Assembly (NCBI GenBank): GCA_023374045.1
Contig: CM041777.1
Span: 90,018,300-90,082,299 of the forward strand
Length of the DNA stretch: 64,000 nucleotides
From: Limonium bicolor
Lineage: Eukaryota; Streptophyta; Magnoliopsida; Caryophyllales; Plumbaginaceae
Direction: 5' to 3'
Part shown: positions 1 to 10,621 of the stretch, piece after piece
Layout of the letters: every line of letters begins with the position of its first letter
How positions within the stretch are numbered: the first letter of the stretch is position 1
Translations under genes and position numbers: made by a program
Notes under the pieces: model-generated
What the model was told of the DNA's origin: nothing
Database searches by the model: none
Seen by the model: the letters and a program-made list of their open reading frames with translations, nothing else

Positions 1-760
1 ACAAGACCAACATGGATATGCTTTGAGAACTTTAAAAATTTATATTAATTACATGTATATATTCATATATCAATGAGACTTATGATTCATAACATTATTT
101 TAGTGTATCATAATATCACTTTTAATGAATCATAATATCAAAATTAATGAATCATATCTTCATTTTAGTGTATCATCGCAAACATATAAGAATAAAATTT
201 TTTACACAATAATACAACATAAATATTTGATATGTATGAAAAATATGCGTTTCGTCATATTAGGTTTAAAATACACCATACAACAATAATAATACACTAC
301 AAAACATAATAATTTTTATCAGTTCCGAAGTTTGTTTCTAATTCACCACTTATTAGTTAATGAATCATAATATCAATTTTAATGAATCATAATATCAAAA
401 TTAGTGAATCATATCTTCATTTTAGTGTATCATCGCAAACATATAAGAATAAAAAATTTACACTATAATACAACACAAAATAATATTGGTATGTATGAAA
501 AATATGTGATTCGTCATATAAGTTTTAAAATACACCATACAACAATAATAATACACTACAAAACAATAATGATTTTATCGGTTCCAAAGTTTATTATCTA
601 ATTCACCATTTATTAGTTAATGAATCATAATATCAATTTTAATGAATCATAATATCAAATTAATTAATCATATTATCATTTTAGTGTATCATCATACACA
701 TGTAAAAATAGTTTTTTTTTCAAAGTTATCAAAACATATTCATGACTGGTCTTGTTTTGA
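1..760. mobile_element. Non-autonomous TIR DNA transposon, left edge cut by window
   Basis: The first ~37 bases (ACAAGACCAACATGGATATG...) recur as an imperfect reverse complement at about 722-757 (…CATGACTGGTCTTGT). Together they form terminal inverted repeats around an AT-rich interior with no coding potential. The interior is largely a 260-bp tandem repeat. The long TIRs and repetitive, non-coding interior fit a Mutator-like or similar non-autonomous element. The outer TIR boundary may lie before base 1, so no target duplication can be read and the superfamily is open. Confidence 0.5.
101..700. repeat. Tandem repeat, ~260-bp period, about 2.3 copies
   Basis: The phrase ATTCACC..TTATTAGTTAATGAATCAT starts at 341 and again at 601, giving a 260-bp period. 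Units cover about 101-360, 361-620 and a partial third copy to ~700. Each unit contains short subrepeats of AATGAATCATAATATCA. It lies inside the TIR element and has no coding content. Confidence 0.75.
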
Positions 761-1357
761 AGAGCTTGAATTTAGATGAAGAGTGGTATAATTTTTTTTC
801 ATTTTGGATTTATATATTAAAATTATAACTATTTAAAGTTAATATAGTAAAAGACAGCCCAGTCAGCAAGACAGTCCAGTCAACAGCTGACTGGGACTGC
901 CAAATCAGTGTCCTCTCCTACCTCCTGTACGGACGCTTGCACAATAGAATTTGCCGATGAAGTGTAAGGCTGACTACAACTAATATGCCAATATTGCTCA
1001 CGTTGTGTGGATGCCATTAGTGATTAACTAGAGTATATATTTGACTTTGTGTTAATTAATACAAAATCTGATTGAGTTGCGCCTCACCATGGAAGCTGTG
1101 TTAATATGATATGGAGTGTTGGAAACTCCTGACGATGCTTAACAAGTGAGATGAAGAGTTATTGTAGGTTACCAACTGAATAATTCTGTTGCAAGTGTCG
1201 ACTCGTGCAATATTTATATATAAGTGATCAGGAAGAGGGATATAATTAACTAAGGTTGGTTAGTAGGATTATGCAAAGCTTAACATAAGTTTTGGCCAGA
1301 GATCAACCATGTGTTAGCCGGCCTAGCCAAAAGGTTGTGCAGAACTTTGGTGAATTA
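761..1357. other. Intergenic, no gene seen
   Basis: No reading frame with recognisable protein content. Around 855-895 there is a cluster of CAGTC/GACTG repeats (AGTCAGCAAGACAGTCCAGTCAACAGCTGACTGGGACTG). It may be the edge of an unrecognised small repeat. Confidence 0.4.
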
Positions 1358-1818
1358 GGGTGCGTTCGTTCATCATCACCGGTTGATTTAGTTGACCATT
1401 AATCGCACATTAATGTATGAGGTAAAAGGTGGGATTAAGGCATGTTCCAAAAACAACCTGTTCGTTGGAATGCTTAAAGATAAGGACGTTATTAGTAGGC
1501 AAAATACGAAAGTGTCCCTGATTGGATGTGTTCGCTGTCCCTATGCAGCGTCCAATTTTCTGCACTGTTTACCCAGTAACTATGAGGGAGGAGGAACTGA
1601 GATTGTATGAAGAAAATTTAGAAATAAATGAAGGGCAGCTGTGTAATTGCACATGTTCAGGTATCAGCTTATTTTACAAACGCAGGTTTTTGAGCCTTTA
1701 TGTTAAAGTCGATGTTACGCGAAAAAAGAGACAAATCGTGGGCCAGTCAAATCCCACCAACCTGATTAATGTGCTTTAAGTTGCTTTATGGACATTAATA
1801 TCCCGAACGAACGCACCC
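1358..1818. mobile_element. Tourist/PIF-Harbinger-like MITE (461 bp)
   Basis: It begins GGGTGCGTTCGTTC and ends GAACGAACGCACCC, perfect inverted repeats. It is flanked on both sides by TTA (1355-1357 and 1819-1821), the target site duplication expected of PIF/Harbinger elements. The interior has short frames with no transposase similarity, so it is non-autonomous. Confidence 0.8.
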
Positions 1819-1950
1819 TTAGTGGTTAAGCCAAGATTGGCCGGCCTTTATCTGAATGTATGTCTTCACTCTTGCTTTGCAAGTCTTCAGAGGTTCTTTA
1901 ACTATGTATTGAATATTGATATGCTGCTAGGTGCATCATGTTAATTATAA

Positions 1951-2525
1951 GGGAAAATTATGTTGCCCACCCATGAGGTATTGGGGAATTACAATGCCCA
2001 CTCATGAGTTTTAGAAAATTACAATGCCCACCCATGTACTTATCAAAAAGATGTGAAATCGAATATGTAAAGTAATGGTTACCTTAACAAACAACTTAGA
2101 CAATGGAAAAAAAAATTAAAGAAACCCTGAATTAATTTTATATGACCACTTAGAAGTCAAATAAATGAAACATGCCTAAAAATAACAAAATAAAGAAATT
2201 AAATCAAATAAAATGATATATGTGATTCCTCGTAATTTTTGCACGTTTTTCTTCACTTCATCACTCTAACATTACGCAGTGTAATCTAGGTTTTGTATTA
2301 CTTTACATAGTTGAATTGATTAATCAATTGTAAAATTTACTAAGATCTTTGATTTTCACCTCATTTTTATAAGTACATGGTGGGTGGGCATTGTAATTTT
2401 AATAAACTTATGGGTGACCATTGTAATTACTTAATACCTCATGGATGGGCATTGTAATTTTTTAAAGCTCATGGGTGGGCATTGTAATTCCCCAATAACT
2501 CATGGATGGGCAATGTGATACCACA
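1951..2525. mobile_element. Foldback MITE of the GGGAAAATT (Mutator-type) group
   Basis: It starts GGGAAAATTATGTTGCCCAC and carries repeated 'attacaatgcccacccatgag' units. The right side (about 2375-2525) is their reverse complement (catgggtgggcattgtaatt). The whole can fold back on itself. The left terminus resembles the two elements with clear 9-bp target duplications at 30650 and 52342. The right terminus is degraded, so its exact end and duplication are not resolved. Confidence 0.6.
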
Positions 2526-3197
2526 ATTGTAATTAATGCCAACCTTAATCCGAAAATTTTTGCGCGGAAGCGAGACCCCAAAGGGTTCTTACGGATCAGA
2601 TCATTAGACCAATTAGGCAGATGCAAAATAGAGCCAACAAAAGTTGAAGGGGCGACGACATCCTTGCGAGCACCCTCGCTAGGAGGACTCAAAAGCGCAG
2701 AAATATTCGCTCGCTTAGGATAGGAGTAGCAAAATGTGCATCCCCACAGAAGTAGCAAGTTAGGGTGAAGTTGGGTTTAGTCTTCTTCCCCTTCTAATTA
2801 AAGGACTTTGACTCCTTTTCTTTAACCAACACTCTTATCTCCACCCTAATCCAACTCATCCCTGTGCGAGCCACAAAGGCTCTAACGATGTGCCGCCCAC
2901 ATATCGGGGTAAGAATAACCAGGAACATACTGAGTTGATGCCGCCAACTCTCAACATCTGGGTAATAGGAGCTCACACCGTAGTTCCAAAACTCTATCTC
3001 ATGGATAACTCCGGCCCATTGTAATTTTCATGTGGCGCGTAAGAGTGATTCTGGTGATGTATAGGATTCTGTCACAATTATCGGTTCAAGTGCACATCCA
3101 AGACATGTCAACTGGAAACACATAAATTGAAGCATATAGTACAACTTTTGGGTAAAACACTCCCGTACTTTTTTTTGGGTGAAATCCATTATATTAA
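2526..3197 (-). other. Possible decayed coding remnant, otherwise no gene
   Basis: On the minus strand (about 2462-2760) a short frame contains CYFCG..H-like residues, with the run PKRANISALLSPP in the adjacent frame. This loosely resembles the zinc-knuckle to protease linker of gypsy gag-pol proteins, but it is broken and short. The rest of the stretch to 3197 shows no coding content. The retrotransposon assignment is a weak inference. Confidence 0.25.
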
Positions 3198-4713
3198 GGG
3201 TGCGTTCACTTCGAGGCAGGAAACGGAATGGAATCGGGAAAGGGAATGAAAGGAAAGGAAAGGAATTCCCCGAATCAAGAAGTCTGCTTGATTCTACACG
3301 GAAACAGAATAGAATTCTCAATGAGTGTCTTTGTTGTTGTTTGGTTCCAAACAGAGAAGTGTTAATACATATTTACACTATAAATAATATATATTAATAT
3401 TTATCTAATTTGTATGCAACATATACTAATATTTATATAATTATATAGCATATATAAATAGTTTTTAAATTATAAATGACATATATTAATATTTATATAG
3501 TTTATATTATGTATATTGTTTTTAAAAAATTATCTATATATATAATTTTTTAATTTTATACTACCTTCGTCCCAGTTTGACTGTCTTATTTGCTTTTCAC
3601 TCACACGTTTTTTTCCACTTCAATATTAAACATATTAGATAAAATGATTTTATAAAATTAATTTTTGCAATGTATAGTTTATTACCTAAAGAATCTACTA
3701 CAAAACTTAGATTTATAAAATTATATCATCTTATATGTTAAATATTGAAGTCAAACGACATATCCAAATAGTAAACAGGACGGTCAAGAAGGGACGGAGG
3801 AGTAGTATTTAAGTTATAAAAAATATTTATTAATATATATTATATATATTTATTTAAACGGTAAACAATATAAATAAATATTTATATAAATTATATACTA
3901 TATATTATTATTATTTAGTTTTATAGTATTTAAATTTTAAATAATATTATTTAACATATTTAATAAAATTGTAATAATATATATAAAATATTTAATATTA
4001 TATAAATATATATTAATATTTATTTAAATTTATAAACAATCTCTATCTATTTATTTTTATATCCTTTAAAGTATAAATTCTTTCTCATATTTAATCTTCT
4101 TCTATCTCCTATTTGTTCCTCTTTATTTAAATTCTAACTAATGTGTATAAATGATTATATATCTTCCTATTTATTTAAATAATCTATATTTTTCTTATTT
4201 TATAATTTTCTTGTAATTTAACTTCTATTTATCTCTCTTATGTGTTCCTTTTTTTTTCAAATATAATATATTTTTCATTATTATATAGTATATATTTATT
4301 TTAAAAATTATAAATGTTATATTTAACATTTATATAATATATTATTATATTCATATTCATATTCATATTGATATCTATATTTATATTTATATAAAGTATA
4401 AATAAATATTTGTATTTCTATTAGATAAAAATATTGTATATTAATATTTATAAAAATTATGTATCATATCTTAGTATTTATATAAATTAGATATTCTATC
4501 TCTATAATATTTGTTTATGCTAAAGATGATGATAGGGGTAAGAGGGAGGAAAAGGAATACCTTTCCCTGGGATATTGGAGGGAATCACCAAAGGGAATTG
4601 GGGGTTTTTGAAACCTGAAGTGGGGGAAACGGAATCATTAAAATACAAAACAAACAACCACAAAGGGAATGATTCCGTTTCCCTTTGTTGATTACCCCAA
4701 AGTGAACGCCCCC
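3198..4713. mobile_element. Harbinger-like non-autonomous element (~1.5 kb)
   Basis: The left end GGGTGCGTTCACTT and right end AAGTGAACGCCCCC are inverted repeats. The inner terminal parts (AAACGGAAT…) also match in inverted orientation. The flanks are TAA on both sides (3195-3197, 4714-4716), which is TTA on the other strand. The interior is extremely AT-rich and non-coding and hosts a nested Stowaway element at 3561-3805. Confidence 0.7.
3561..3805. mobile_element. Stowaway-like MITE, nested copy
   Basis: Inverted ends CTACCTTCGTCCC and GGGACGGAGGAGTAG with TA on each side. It shares its interior (…AAATAGTAAACAGGACGGTC) with the copies at 7460, 10195 and 27630. Inserted in the Harbinger-like element, so it is younger than its host. 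Confidence 0.75.
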
Positions 4714-4871
4714 TAAATATTTCCTCCCATGAATCACAACTAGAACCGGCCGGTCGACGTGAAAATTTTCTATTCCTTTTTGTCGCTTATAAATAGTAGT
4801 ATTTAACAATTTTATCACCGTTATGTCATATTTACGTTTCACGTTAAAATGTATCTCAACTAGTTAATGAG

Positions 4872-5168
4872 CTCGTTTGGGGAACAGCTTCTAGCAGCAG
4901 ACAGCTTCTCAATTTCTAAAATCAGCAGGCTTTCACCAAACACCCCAAATCAGCAGCTGACAGCTTCTACAAAATCATCAGCTGACAGCTTCTCAATTTT
5001 CAGCAGCAAGACCTAACAACTGTCTATGTTTTTTAAAACCATCAGTAGGTGTTCCACCAAACACCAAAACCAACAACTGACAGCTTCTATAAAACTATCA
5101 GCAGACAACTTCTTAATTTCTAGCAGCAGGACCCAACAGCAACCCCAGCGACTGTCCCAAACGAACCC
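4872..5168. repeat. MITE-like repeat with CAGCAGCTGACAGCTTCT subrepeats
   Basis: The ends GCTCGTTTGGGGAACAG and CTGTCCCAAACGAAC are imperfect inverted repeats. The interior consists of several direct copies of CAGCTGACAGCTTCT and CACCAAACACC motifs. Repeated subterminal motifs are typical of hAT-type elements. No clear 8-bp target duplication was found, so the class is tentative. A + strand frame here is only a product of the repeats. Confidence 0.5.
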
Positions 5169-6847
5169 AATATATCAGCTACTATATATTTCCTTGTTCA
5201 GTCACAATTATTTTTGGAAATCGCCTTCAAAAATTAAATTTTGGAATTGTGTTCTTTTGAATGGGGTTAAAACTAATGATTAGATGATATAAGTTAAATG
5301 CAATTAAAAATAACCCTCTAATACTGAAACCCACTGCAACATGTGAAGTCATTTTCCCCTGTCAGACATAAGACGAGATGAGAGTCTTTTGGCAATACTA
5401 ATTGTAGTATAATATGCCCAATCGGCGTTGCCAAGTAGGGTCTTGTGACCTATGAGTACTTATCTTTCATAGAAACGCCGAACGTGGAAAAATATTGGTC
5501 ATTCAACGTGTCCTCTATATTTAATCATGTACTATGATGGGACTACGTTTATGACATAAAGCAAGTAGTTATACATATATAAAAAAAAAACATGTCAGAT
5601 CAGTATTTGTCCACTTCCAAACGAGAAATAATATTTTGAAAACATGATATAAATTGTTAATATTCCACCTACCGACTGCGATTGACTTTCTTTAAATATT
5701 TTGCGGGAGATATTTGAAAATGTTATTTTTACTATTACTGAAGGAAACTATATTAAAGAGTGTGATATAATGATGGACTTATATTACTAAGTAATAATGT
5801 TGCACAAAAAGTGCAAAAGAACAAGATCAAGGAAAGATAGAAAAACTCAAGTTGAGGGAAGCCAATTTAAATGAATTATGTGGACTTTCTTGGGTTTTGC
5901 TATTAATTTTTGCGCCGATTCTATAAGTTCTCATGTTTTATTTAAACAACTACATTTGAAAACTATTTTGATAACTAATATCAATTTTAATGTTGTTTCC
6001 AATTTCTTCTAACTTTATTTTAATAACTGCATAGCTGACCACAAACGGATGGTAGTTGTGAAGCTAAGTCCGAATGCACACAAGTCAACACACACTAGTC
6101 ATAAGTATCGATCGAGAAGTGTCTTGCCTCATTCTTTTGAGGCATTATTAAAACGAGTTTATTTGATCAACTCATTTTTCTCTCTATATGTCACATACAT
6201 TAATTGTCGTATCAACTTTTTACATTTTATCTCACTTATTTTTCTCTCTACTTTTTCTAACTTAAACTGACAACTGATATCAACTTTTAGTTAAATTTTG
6301 CAAAAGAATTGGGCCTAAGTCATATCATACCTAAACTGTGTCCAGCCCTTGATGTTCAACAATGCCCGTGCCTCACGAGACATATGTCACCTTAGAGATC
6401 ACTCTCACGAGAGACACAAAATTTTGAGATTAATTATAAGAGTATATCAAAAGAATCACCAAACCTCCATATGCTCTTATGTGTTTTCTATTTGATGTTT
6501 AAATACATATACCCTTTTTTTACAACGGTTCATAACCCTTCAGCTATATACCAAGTATCACATTACTCAACCTCTAAATGTAGGTAAGGTAGACCGGGGA
6601 GTAACTTTAAATAAGTCGTAAGTATTTGAGCTTTATTATATTTAACAGATAAAAAACTTTAAATATCAAATTTATGAAAAAAAAATAAGAATCCTAAAAC
6701 GCAAATACTACATTACCTAGGAATCTCACTATAATTTTTTTTAAAGAATGGTTATTTGTAGGCAATATTTTATTTCATACAGTCATTTTTAATACAAACA
6801 AGACAACCGAAAGTAGGCAAGGACAAAGATAGCTGTCTAGTGACTAC
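5169..6847. other. Intergenic; one small MITE-like repeat, no gene
   Basis: No credible coding sequence. About 6129-6317 carries CATTCTTTTGAGG … GCAAAAGAATTGGGC inverted ends plus the sequence CACATACATTAATTGTCGTATCAAC. A similar sequence recurs at 51754-51893 and partly at ~54209, so it is probably a dispersed small MITE family. Confidence 0.45.
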
Positions 6848-7313
6848 TAGGGATGGTAACCGGTTGAGTTTGGGTCGGGTGACGCGTCACCCATTTTTCA
6901 CCCGCATCACCCAACCCGTCACCCTTAACTTCATCAACTGTCACCCGTTTTATTTAATTTTCCAACAAACATTTTTATTTTAACACCTTGTATAAGCTAA
7001 TTTTTCAAAAAAATACACTTATATTTGTTCAATAATACATACCACATCAACTAATGTCAACAACATACTCAAAACATAGAGTATTAACCAAAATATTTCC
7101 AAAATATCTCAACAAATATGGAATAAGTATATTTTTTACTTAAAAAATACATACGGGTGACAGATCGGGTGAACGGGTCGGATGACCGGGTGAAAAATGT
7201 TCACCCGACCCGACCCGTCACCCGCACCCGTTTCACCTGTCACCCATTTTTCACTTGTTTTAACGGGTCGAATGGTCGGTGAAACGGGCACCCGTCACCC
7301 ATTGTCAACCCTA
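6848..7313. mobile_element. hAT-type MITE rich in CGGGTGACGGGT repeats
   Basis: It starts TAGGGATGGTAACC and ends GTCAACCCTA (imperfect inverted repeats). It is flanked by GTGACTAC (6840-6847) and GCGACTAC (7314-7321), an 8-bp target duplication with one mismatch, as expected of hAT elements. The ends are packed with CACCCG/CGGGTG repeats in both orientations. Non-coding. Confidence 0.7.
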
Positions 7314-7459
7314 GCGACTACCGTTGTAATAACTGACCGAAAACTACAACATAAATAGCCGGCGAGCATTCCCAGAAGCCATTGGTCGATTACAGTCTTT
7401 GTGGCTCCTAGTCAGTATAGGGTCTTTGACCGGTAGTCAGCTAGAAGACAGCCCATGTA

Positions 7460-7697
7460 CAACCTCCGTCCCACTTTGATCTTCTTGTTTCTTTTTTTAA
7501 CACGTTTTTCCACTTCAATATTTAACAATAATATAAATTAATTTTATGAAATTAAGTTTTGCATTATGTATATCACATACGGAATCAATTACAAAACTTA
7601 GATTTGTGAAATTATATTATCTCATATGTTAAATACTGATGTCAAATGACATACTCAAATAGTAAACAAGACGGTCAGGAAAGGACGTAGAGAGTAG
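7460..7697. mobile_element. Stowaway-like MITE
   Basis: The ends (…ACCTCCGTCCCACTTTGA / GGACGTAGAGAGTAG) are slightly decayed versions of the 10195 copy. TA lies at each flank and the same internal AAATAGTAAACAAGACGGTC is present. Confidence 0.7.
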
Positions 7698-7715
7698 TAA
7701 TTTAGTGACTAGATA

Positions 7716-10077
7716 TGTAACACCCTGGATTTTACCTCAATTGATAGAAAACTACGATACGAATCTAACGCCACAAACGGATTTGAAAACGGACTTCAAA
7801 CGAGTCCTAAAACTAAAAAAAGAAGCTTTGTCCGAACTTGTGTGCGGACGTTGATGTTCGGACACAAGCCAAAAAGAAAACGTACTGAGAAATCTTGAGT
7901 GTCCAAACTTGTGTCCGGACGATGTTCGGACACAAGTTGAGAGTTTGAAAATAGAAGGTAAAAGCATCCGAACTTGTGTTCGTACATTAATGTTTGGACA
8001 CAAGTCGAGAGTTAAACATATAGACGTCCGAACATGTAAGTTCGGACACAAGTTCCGATAAAAATCCAATATGTGGTCCGAAAATTAGTCTGAACATGTA
8101 AATTTGGATCAATACCGAGACTTACAGCTCAGACCTGTCCTAGCATGTTGTCCAGACAGATTCAGACACACTCAAACATTGAAAAATAAAACTCTCTTGG
8201 GGCCTGTCCGAACATACGAACGTTCGAACAAGTCCAGAATTACAAAAATCAGAACAAAAACAGAGTTAGAAGAAGATACAGAATGGCTACGAAACTGATG
8301 TCAACAAATAGTGAATATTCTTATAAGCATATATAGCAAAAGTCACCATAGAAACACAACGGAAACAACTTTGGAATTAACACTTAATAATCTCAAACTT
8401 AATTGTAATTGCCATGGAATGATATTATGAACATAGTTAGCAAGAGTTAATTTGACTCAAAACTGTAGCGGAAAATCAATTTAACCAGGACGTTATCGCC
8501 ATACTCAATATCCATTGAGTGCTCAGGAATTATTCAACAAAAATAAATTCCAAACCATTGTAACTAAAAATATTGTATCTCAAACTGTTGCAATTCAAAC
8601 ATAATGTTTCAGCAATTCATACCCGCGATCAGAAAACAATATACAACATGAAAGGGATCGCACAAATCGTGAAACTGAGTAAATTCTACCTTATTATGTA
8701 AAATACATTTTGAAACCTTTGTAATGATCAAATAGTGAATACGAACAACAATGTCTCATAAAATACTTCATTCGCCAATAAACCGTATATTGAACCAAAA
8801 TTTTAATGGGAGCTTTCAACAGGAACAATCACAAGTTATCACAAACAGTCACGAACGGACTGTAATCACCATACCCCTCACCTTAAGTCCTTACGTGTGC
8901 ACACCCCTAATGAATCATTAGTCCATAGAGTAGATCATAAAGCTTAACTGCAATCATTGTTTGTAGCGCAAAAGAAATATATAATCAGTGTACAAAGTAC
9001 CAAATAATCAACTCATGGTCAGGGTCCAGAGAACCAACAAGGTGTAGTCAGGGAGCACCAAGAACCCCAGTAGTCAAAGTAAAATCAGGGAGCACCCAGA
9101 GCCCCAACAAGTAATTAGATTCAAGTGAAAGGCTCCCAAAACAAAATCCATCTCCAATTATAAAATATCACAATTAATTCATAACTCATAGAACACAATT
9201 GCAATCCACCTATCCCAAGTTAGGGTTTCCAAAATATCTTTTGATGAACAAAAATTCACGCCAACAAAACAACTATGAGCATAGAATTTACCTGATTATT
9301 TGAACGATTCAGAAAAACAGCACAGCAGACTCACAGATAACATCCGTTCACGAATTCGGGGTCTAGACACATAATGACCATCAATCATAATCCACCAATC
9401 CACAATTTATCACAAATAAAACCTTACCCCGGTAGTAGACCTTACCAGTCTAGATTCTAGTTAGGCTCCAGGGAAGAGACTTGAAGAACACCGTGACAAA
9501 GCGAGAGATTAATATTTTAGGAAAGGTGAGAGCGTGAAGTGTTGCAATGAAGAAGAAGGGAGCACGGATCGTGATTTAAATAGACTATTATTAGTAATTA
9601 GGAAGGAAATATATTATATAACTAATATAGTAATTATTTGGGAGGAAAGAATAATTTCAAGTGACCAATAGGAAGGAAGGGAATTTAAATAATGGAATAA
9701 AAATAGGGTGGGAAGTAAATAGATCGATGAAGAGATAACGATGACCGTTGTTATCTTAGGGAGAGATATTTATCTAAAATGAATAAATTATTATTGGGTA
9801 AATAATTTTGAAAGAAATTAGGTGATCGTTGCAATGCCAATAAAGGATGGAATATTAATATTTAAATAATTCAGGAAAAGGTAAAGGGGTGTATTGTAAT
9901 TATAATCAGAAAGAGACAAGAAAAGATACGATGATTAATTTAACCTTCTTAAACCCAAATAATATTACTAATCATTAGACTAGTTTCATAACTTTATAAC
10001 AGTTCCAGAATAATGATTACCTCCTCATACCACTATAATACTCTATATTTCCCAACTTAACATTCACAGGTATTTCA
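7716..10077 (-). mobile_element. Solo LTR of a Ty3/gypsy-like retrotransposon (2362 bp)
   Basis: It starts TGTAACACCCTGG and ends GGTATTTCA, that is TG…CA, flanked by a perfect 5-bp duplication AGATA (7711-7715 and 10078-10082). Both ends resemble the minus-oriented LTRs of the nearby Tekay-type element (TGTAACACC… / …GGGGTATTTCA), so it probably belongs to a related chromovirus family. No internal domain and no second LTR are present, which is what LTR-LTR recombination leaves behind. Frames inside it (for example 7752-8069) are products of its palindromic repeats. Confidence 0.85.
7829..8240. repeat. Phased quasi-palindrome array inside the solo LTR
   Basis: About six units pair GTCCGAACTTGTGT with ACACAAGTTCGGAC-like arms, for example at 7829-7867, 7901-7936, 7966-8004, 8026-8055 and 8204-8236. 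Each could form a hairpin. The first four full units are spaced roughly 60-72 bp. The last units are degenerate. Confidence 0.75.
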
Positions 10078-10194
10078 AGATATAGAGTTTTAGTTTTTTT
10101 TTTAAATACTCATTCTAAATGGGGAAACAAGCTATTGGTCAAAATCTATCAAGCCGGTATATTACCTCTTTCAATTTAGATTCTTATCCATATA

Positions 10195-10431
10195 CTCCCT
10201 CCGTCCTGAATTGATGGTTATGTTTGCTTTATGACACATTTTTTTATTTTAATATTAAGCATATAAGATAAAATAATTTTATAAAACTAAATTTATAACA
10301 TATAGTTTATCATGTAAGGAATCATATGCAAAACTTAAATTTTCAAAATTAATTTATCTTATATGTTAAAAGTTGAAATCAAACGGCATATCCAAATAGT
10401 AAACAGGACGGTCAATTCAGGACGGAGGGAG
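10195..10431. mobile_element. Stowaway-like MITE, best-preserved copy
   Basis: The near-perfect terminal inverted repeats CTCCCTCCGTCCTGAATTGA and TCAATTCAGGACGGAGGGAG are flanked by TA. The ~237-bp AT-rich interior ends in AAATAGTAAACAGGACGG, shared with the other copies. It lies immediately 5' of the LINE-like ORF1 remnant. Confidence 0.85.
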
Positions 10432-10434
10432 TAT

Positions 10435-10621
10435 ATCCACAAGTAACTAGGTTGTTTGCGAAGTTTGGTGATATAAAGGATATCTTCATATCCCGTAAAT
10501 CTCGCTCAAACAACCCTCTAGCATTCGTTCTGGCGGAGCTTGGGGATGTCACCCAAGTCGACACACCTGTTAAGGCTCTTCATGGTAGTTGGTTCTTAGG
10601 GCATAGACTTTTTGCCAGGAG
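10435..10621 (+). pseudogene. RRM-containing LINE-like ORF1, 5' part, split by retrotransposon
   Basis: The plus-strand frame reads LFAKFGDIKDIFISRKSRSN…LHGSWFLGHRLFAR, an RNA-recognition-motif-like fold: an RNP2-side FGxI segment and a 'G..L' end. It stops at the 5-bp duplication AGGAG, where the 14.4-kb chromovirus inserted. The frame resumes at 25056 as …RAKYSRDF. RRM domains of this form occur in ORF1 of a plant L1 subclade (the BNR-type LINEs) and in host RNA-binding proteins. The degenerate context and the downstream oligo(A) favour a LINE. The 5' end is truncated next to the Stowaway element. Confidence 0.6.

Noticed and set aside
7752..8069. Minus-strand frame of 105 codons with repeated LCPNxxVRT phrases
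   Set aside because: The protein repeat is a translation of the LTR palindrome array.
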